A stretch of DNA of 10,093 nt, taken from Cytophagales bacterium. GTDB taxonomy: Bacteria; Bacteroidota; Bacteroidia; Cytophagales; Spirosomataceae. Of the stretch, positions 7,159-10,093 are shown piece by piece. Under the pieces are notes generated by a model. The model worked only from the letters and a program-made list of their open reading frames with translations, was not told the DNA's origin and made no database searches. The DNA lies in assembly GCA_028868395.1 (NCBI GenBank), contig JAGWUO010000021.1, positions 1-10,093 of the forward strand, in the 5' to 3' direction. Position 1 is the first letter of the stretch; every line of letters begins with the position of its first letter. Made by a program: the position numbers and the translations under genes.

Positions 7159-7184
7159 AAAAAAAAGCCTCATAAGAGGCTTTT
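7159..7184 (-). terminator. Intrinsic terminator of rpoD, abutting the menD start
   Basis: Read on the minus strand, AAAAGCCTC and GAGGCTTTT form a perfect 9-bp stem across a TTAT loop. The stem runs into a stretch of eight T (7166-7159), four of which lie beyond its base. It begins 4 bp after the rpoD stop. On the plus strand no T-run follows, so the direction is clear. The menD ATG at 7155 comes 3 bp after the T-run. Confidence 0.85.
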
Positions 7185-7188
7185 AAAA

Positions 7189-8052
7189 TTATCCAAGATA
7201 TGTTTTTAGTGCTTTGCTTCGAGAAGTGTGTCGTAAACGACGGATCGCTTTCTCTTTAATTTGTCTTACACGCTCACGCGTTAAATTAAATTTCTCACCA
7301 ATCTCTTCTAAAGTCATGGCATGTTCGCCATTTAAGCCGAAATACAAGGTAACTACATCTGCCTCGCGTTGAGTCAACGTAGATAAAGCACGTTGTACTT
7401 CACGACGAAGTGAATCGTTGATCAAGCCAGAATCTGGTTTATCTTCAGAATCATTCTCCAATACGTCTAAAAGCGAGTTTTCTTCTCCTTGAACGAAAGG
7501 GGCATCCATAGAAACGTGACGACCTGAAATTTTCAAGGTATCCACTACTTCGCCGGTTGAAATCTCTAAAACCTCTGCTAATTCTTCTGGTGAAGGCTCA
7601 CGCTCGAATTTTTGCTCTAATTCAGAGAATGTTTTTGAAATTTTATTCAAAGAACCTACTCTATTTAATGGCAAACGTACGATACGAGATTGTTCTGCTA
7701 AAGCTTGAAGGATCGATTGACGAATCCACCAAACCGCGTACGAAATGAATTTAAATCCACGAGTTTCATCAAAACGTTGTGCAGCTTTGATCAAACCTAA
7801 GTTTCCTTCGTTAATTAAGTCACCTAAGCTAAGACCTTGGTTTTGGTATTGTTTCGCAACGGATACCACGAAACGAAGGTTCGCTTTTGTTAAACGCTCT
7901 AAAGACAATTGATCCCCATCACGGATTTTCTGCGCGAGGATTACCTCTTCATCCGGAGTCAATAAATCGACTTTACCGATCTCTTGAAGGTATTTGTCCA
8001 GCGATTGACTTTCCCTGTTGGTAATTTGTTTGCTAATTTTTAGCTGTCTCAT
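7189..8052 (-). CDS. rpoD: Primary RNA polymerase sigma factor, compact Bacteroidota type
   Basis: This 287-residue sigma-70 family protein directs RNA polymerase to housekeeping promoters. It lacks the long region 1.1 and the non-conserved insert of E. coli RpoD, which is normal for the Bacteroidota primary sigma. Region 1.2 spans about residues 16-47 ([20 protein letters not shown]). Region 2 follows, with core binding ([37 protein letters not shown]) and the -10 recognition and melting helix ([15 protein letters not shown]). Region 3 starts at [14 protein letters not shown]. Region 4 ends with the helix-turn-helix that contacts the upstream element ([21 protein letters not shown], about 244-264). 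The start [15 protein letters not shown] matches my memory of this conserved family. Its upstream gap to pnp contains a perfect hairpin, and an intrinsic terminator follows its stop. A promoter of its own is not obvious in the 63-bp gap, so it may lie inside the pnp 3' end or depend on read-through. Confidence 0.96.
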   Translation of the reverse strand: MRQLKISKQITNRESQSLDKYLQEIGKVDLLTPDEEVILAQKIRDGDQLSLERLTKANLRFVVSVAKQYQNQGLSLGDLINEGNLGLIKAAQRFDETRGFKFISYAVWWIRQSILQALAEQSRIVRLPLNRVGSLNKISKTFSELEQKFEREPSPEELAEVLEISTGEVVDTLKISGRHVSMDAPFVQGEENSLLDVLENDSEDKPDSGLINDSLRREVQRALSTLTQREADVVTLYFGLNGEHAMTLEEIGEKFNLTRERVRQIKEKAIRRLRHTSRSKALKTYLG

Positions 8053-8072
8053 AAGATCTTACAACAGAATGA

Positions 8073-8100
8073 AAGCGTCGCGCACGAATGCGCGACGCTT
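8073..8100 (-). terminator. Perfect 12-bp hairpin between pnp and rpoD
   Basis: AAGCGTCGCGCA (8073-8084) and TGCGCGACGCTT (8089-8100) are exact reverse complements with a 4-nt loop, which reads TTCG on the minus strand. It starts 15 bp after the pnp stop and ends 20 bp before the rpoD ATG. Its GC-rich stem stands out from the local composition. The T-tract after it on the minus strand is short (TTTCATTCTG), so it may be an imperfect terminator of pnp, a 3'-end stabiliser against exonucleases, or a processing site between pnp and rpoD. The structure is certain; its class is inferred. Confidence 0.7.
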
Positions 8101-8115
8101 GGATAAACATTTTAA

Positions 8116-10093
8116 TTATTCAGCTGAAGCAGCTGGAGCCTCTGGTTTTTCAGGCTTAGGTAAAAGAACCTTAGCAGATAAACGGAATTTGCCCGTTTTC
8201 TTATCTACCTCAACTAATTTAACCTTTACTTTATCTCCTTCTTTGAAAACACCGTCCATCGTGTCGATGCGATCCCATGAAATCTCAGAGATATGTAGTA
8301 AACCATCTTTACCTGGTAAGAATTCCACAAATGCACCGAATGCTTGGATATTCTTTACTTTTCCTTCATATACCTCTCCTACTTCAGGTAAAGTAACGAT
8401 TCCACGAACCATACTTACCGCTTTCGCCATCGCATCTCCGTTAGAAGAGAAGATACTTACGTATCCGCCGTCTTCTTTTTCTTCGATTGTAACGGTTGCA
8501 CCTGATTGTTTTTGGATATCTTGAACGACTTTACCACCTGGTCCGATTACAGAACCAATTTGGTCTTTCATAATCTTGATAACCGTCGCACGAGGAGTCT
8601 GAGGTTTGAAGTCTTCTCTTACGGCTGGAATCGCTTTCTTCATCTCATTTAAGATGTGTAAACGACCTTCTTTTGCTTGAGAAAGTGCTTCCGCTAAAAC
8701 TTCGTAAGATAAACCTTGTACTTTGATGTCCATTTGGCAAGCGGTGATACCGTTCTCCGTACCCGTTACCTTGAAGTCCATATCACCTAAGTGATCTTCA
8801 TCACCTAAGATATCAGATAAAACCGCGTATTTACCTGTTTTTGAATCAGAAATTAATCCCATCGCAATACCTGAAACGGGCGCTTTGATTTTTACACCTG
8901 CGTCCATTAAGGCCAAAGTACCCGCGCAAACTGTCGCCATCGAAGACGAACCGTTTGATTCTAGGATATCAGAAACGATACGTAACGTGTAAGGGAAGTC
9001 TTCCATTTTGGGTAAAACCTTCTTAATCGCACGCATAGCTAAGTTTCCGTGACCTACTTCACGACGACCTACCCCACGATTTGGTTTCACCTCACCTGTA
9101 GAGAAGCCTGGGAAATTGTAGTGCAACATAAATTTGTTGTACCCTTGTGTCATCGGTTGGTCGATGATTTGCTCATCCATTTTCGTACCTAAAGTTACGG
9201 TAGTCAAGGATTGAGTTTCACCACGAGTGAAAACAGACGAACCGTGAGGAGTAGGTAAATAATCTACCTCACACGTGATTTGACGGATTTCATTCAATTT
9301 ACGACCATCTAAACGGTAGCGCTCTTGCAATACTAATTGGCGAGCAGCTTCTTTTTCGATATCGTGTAAATAGTGTTTCGCTAAACCGATGTTCACTGTG
9401 TGATCTTCCGGTAAAGACGCGATAAATTCATCTACGATTGCCTTGAAGCCAGCTTTACGCTCGTCTTTCTTCGGATTCGCTAATTTCGCTACCGCTAAAT
9501 ATTTATCGTAGTAGTTTTTCCACAATTCGGCACGCAACTCTTCGTCATGTGTTTCGTGTGAATACGTACGTTTTTCTGTTTTGCCACAAGCGACAGTCAA
9601 TTCGTTCAATGCTGCACATTGTAATTTGATGGCATCGTGTGCGATACGTAATGCTTCTAGCATTTCAGCTTCAGAAACTTCGTCTCCTTCGCCTTCTACC
9701 ATAAGAATATCGTTTTCGTTTGCCGCCACGATTAATTCTAAGGAAGCACCAGCTAATTCGCTTACGCTTGGATTTACTTTGTATTCGCCGTTGATTTTCG
9801 CTACGCGAACCTCTGAGATAGGACCATTGAATGGAATATCGGAAACAGCTAAAGCTGCCGCTGCCGCTAAACCGACAAAGGCATCTGGTAATACTTCTGC
9901 ATCTGCTGAGATCAAGTTGATTAACACTTGAACATCTGCGTGGTAATCATCTGGGAAAGTAGGACGCAAAGCGCGGTCTACTAAACGAGAGATCAAAATT
10001 TCATAATCAGAAAGGCGTGCCTCTCTTTTTAAGAAACTTCCAGGGATACGTCCATTGGACGCAAATTTTTCTTGATAGTCTACTGATAAAGGA
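8116..10093 (-). CDS. pnp: Polyribonucleotide nucleotidyltransferase (PNPase), 5' end outside window
   Basis: PNPase is the trimeric phosphorolytic 3'-to-5' exoribonuclease of mRNA decay, acting in the cytoplasm. The frame is open to the right edge and gives 658 residues. The first visible residues ([20 protein letters not shown]) match the stretch near residue 57 of the E. coli enzyme, so about 55-60 N-terminal residues are missing; a TTG at 9996 is internal, not the start. Domains in order are the end of the first RNase PH domain, the helical linker, the second RNase PH domain ([20 protein letters not shown]), the KH domain with its GxxG loop IGPGGK (8527-8556) and the S1 domain ([28 protein letters not shown]). 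The catalytic aspartates of [12 protein letters not shown], equivalent to E. coli Asp486 and Asp492, are present at codons 8802-8800 and 8784-8782. After S1 there is only a short Pro/Ala/Glu-rich tail ([14 protein letters not shown]). rpoD follows on the same strand. Confidence 0.97.
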   Translation of the reverse strand, partial: PLSVDYQEKFASNGRIPGSFLKREARLSDYEILISRLVDRALRPTFPDDYHADVQVLINLISADAEVLPDAFVGLAAAAALAVSDIPFNGPISEVRVAKINGEYKVNPSVSELAGASLELIVAANENDILMVEGEGDEVSEAEMLEALRIAHDAIKLQCAALNELTVACGKTEKRTYSHETHDEELRAELWKNYYDKYLAVAKLANPKKDERKAGFKAIVDEFIASLPEDHTVNIGLAKHYLHDIEKEAARQLVLQERYRLDGRKLNEIRQITCEVDYLPTPHGSSVFTRGETQSLTTVTLGTKMDEQIIDQPMTQGYNKFMLHYNFPGFSTGEVKPNRGVGRREVGHGNLAMRAIKKVLPKMEDFPYTLRIVSDILESNGSSSMATVCAGTLALMDAGVKIKAPVSGIAMGLISDSKTGKYAVLSDILGDEDHLGDMDFKVTGTENGITACQMDIKVQGLSYEVLAEALSQAKEGRLHILNEMKKAIPAVREDFKPQTPRATVIKIMKDQIGSVIGPGGKVVQDIQKQSGATVTIEEKEDGGYVSIFSSNGDAMAKAVSMVRGIVTLPEVGEVYEGKVKNIQAFGAFVEFLPGKDGLLHISEISWDRIDTMDGVFKEGDKVKVKLVEVDKKTGKFRLSAKVLLPKPEKPEAPAASAE

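Noticed and set aside
7156..7173. Six extra N-terminal residues (MRLFFA) for MenD from an ATG at 7173.
   Set aside because: Those codons are the loop, stem and T-run of the rpoD terminator, and the family's N-terminus fits MAFPKGII starting at 7155.
7557..7748. 63-residue plus-strand open frame opposite rpoD.
   Set aside because: It is antisense to the conserved sigma regions 2 and 3.
8018..8524. 168-residue plus-strand open frame opposite pnp and the rpoD start.
   Set aside because: It is antisense to strongly conserved PNPase KH and S1 sequence, crosses the hairpin, and has a Ser/Thr/Pro-rich composition typical of a shadow frame.
9581..9931. 116-residue plus-strand open frame opposite pnp.
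   Set aside because: It is antisense to conserved PNPase sequence and shows Ser/Ala-rich shadow composition with no recognisable domain.
9994..9996. TTG as a PNPase start codon, giving a 626-residue protein.
   Set aside because: The frame continues upstream to the window edge with clearly conserved PNPase sequence ([18 protein letters not shown]), so this is an internal leucine of a gene cut by the window end.
1..10093. Mobile element, CRISPR array, toxin-antitoxin or defence system.
   Set aside because: No transposase or integrase, terminal repeats, spaced direct repeats or defence domains are visible, and nearly all sequence is explained by conserved core genes or exported TPR proteins.

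Overview
This window looks like an ordinary chromosomal housekeeping region of a Bacteroidota bacterium, most likely a Cytophagales-type organism. The evidence is the compact primary sigma factor of about 287 residues, menaquinone synthesis (MenD), a lipoprotein and a large secreted TPR protein of Bacteroidota style, A/T-rich leaders without Shine-Dalgarno sequences ahead of every start codon that can be seen, and one start-proximal element resembling the Bacteroidota -7 promoter consensus TAnnTTTG. I cannot name the genus from the sequence alone.

Layout: the minus-strand gene at 1-2159 is a large exported TPR protein that runs off the left edge. A 157-bp divergent spacer separates it from a plus-strand secreted M61-family metallopeptidase with a PDZ domain (2317-4080). 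Convergent to the peptidase is a minus-strand pair: a cytoplasmic cyclophilin-type peptidyl-prolyl isomerase (4313-4750), translationally coupled by a TAATG junction to a 78-residue protein I do not recognise (4077-4313). A 74-bp divergent spacer then leads to a plus-strand TPR lipoprotein (4825-5568). Its 3' end overlaps by 15 bp the end of the minus-strand menD (5554-7155). Upstream of menD on the same strand are rpoD (7189-8052) and pnp (8116 to beyond the right edge).

How they relate: pnp, rpoD and menD are co-directional with short gaps (63 and 33 bp), but each gap holds a strong hairpin, so they look like punctuated transcription units rather than a simple operon. Their functions (RNA decay, basal transcription, menaquinone synthesis) are not linked by pathway. 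The envelope genes (TPR protein, M61 peptidase, TPR lipoprotein) are single units on alternating strands.

I found no mobile element, CRISPR array, tRNA, rRNA, defence system or sign of a new multi-gene system. The points most worth a second look are local. They are a GA-rich low-complexity insert in menD, a shortened segment in the same protein, a terminator that directly abuts the menD start (which also corrects that start), a perfect 12-bp hairpin between pnp and rpoD, a hairpin antisense to the small unknown gene that may terminate the peptidase transcript, and the small unknown gene itself.
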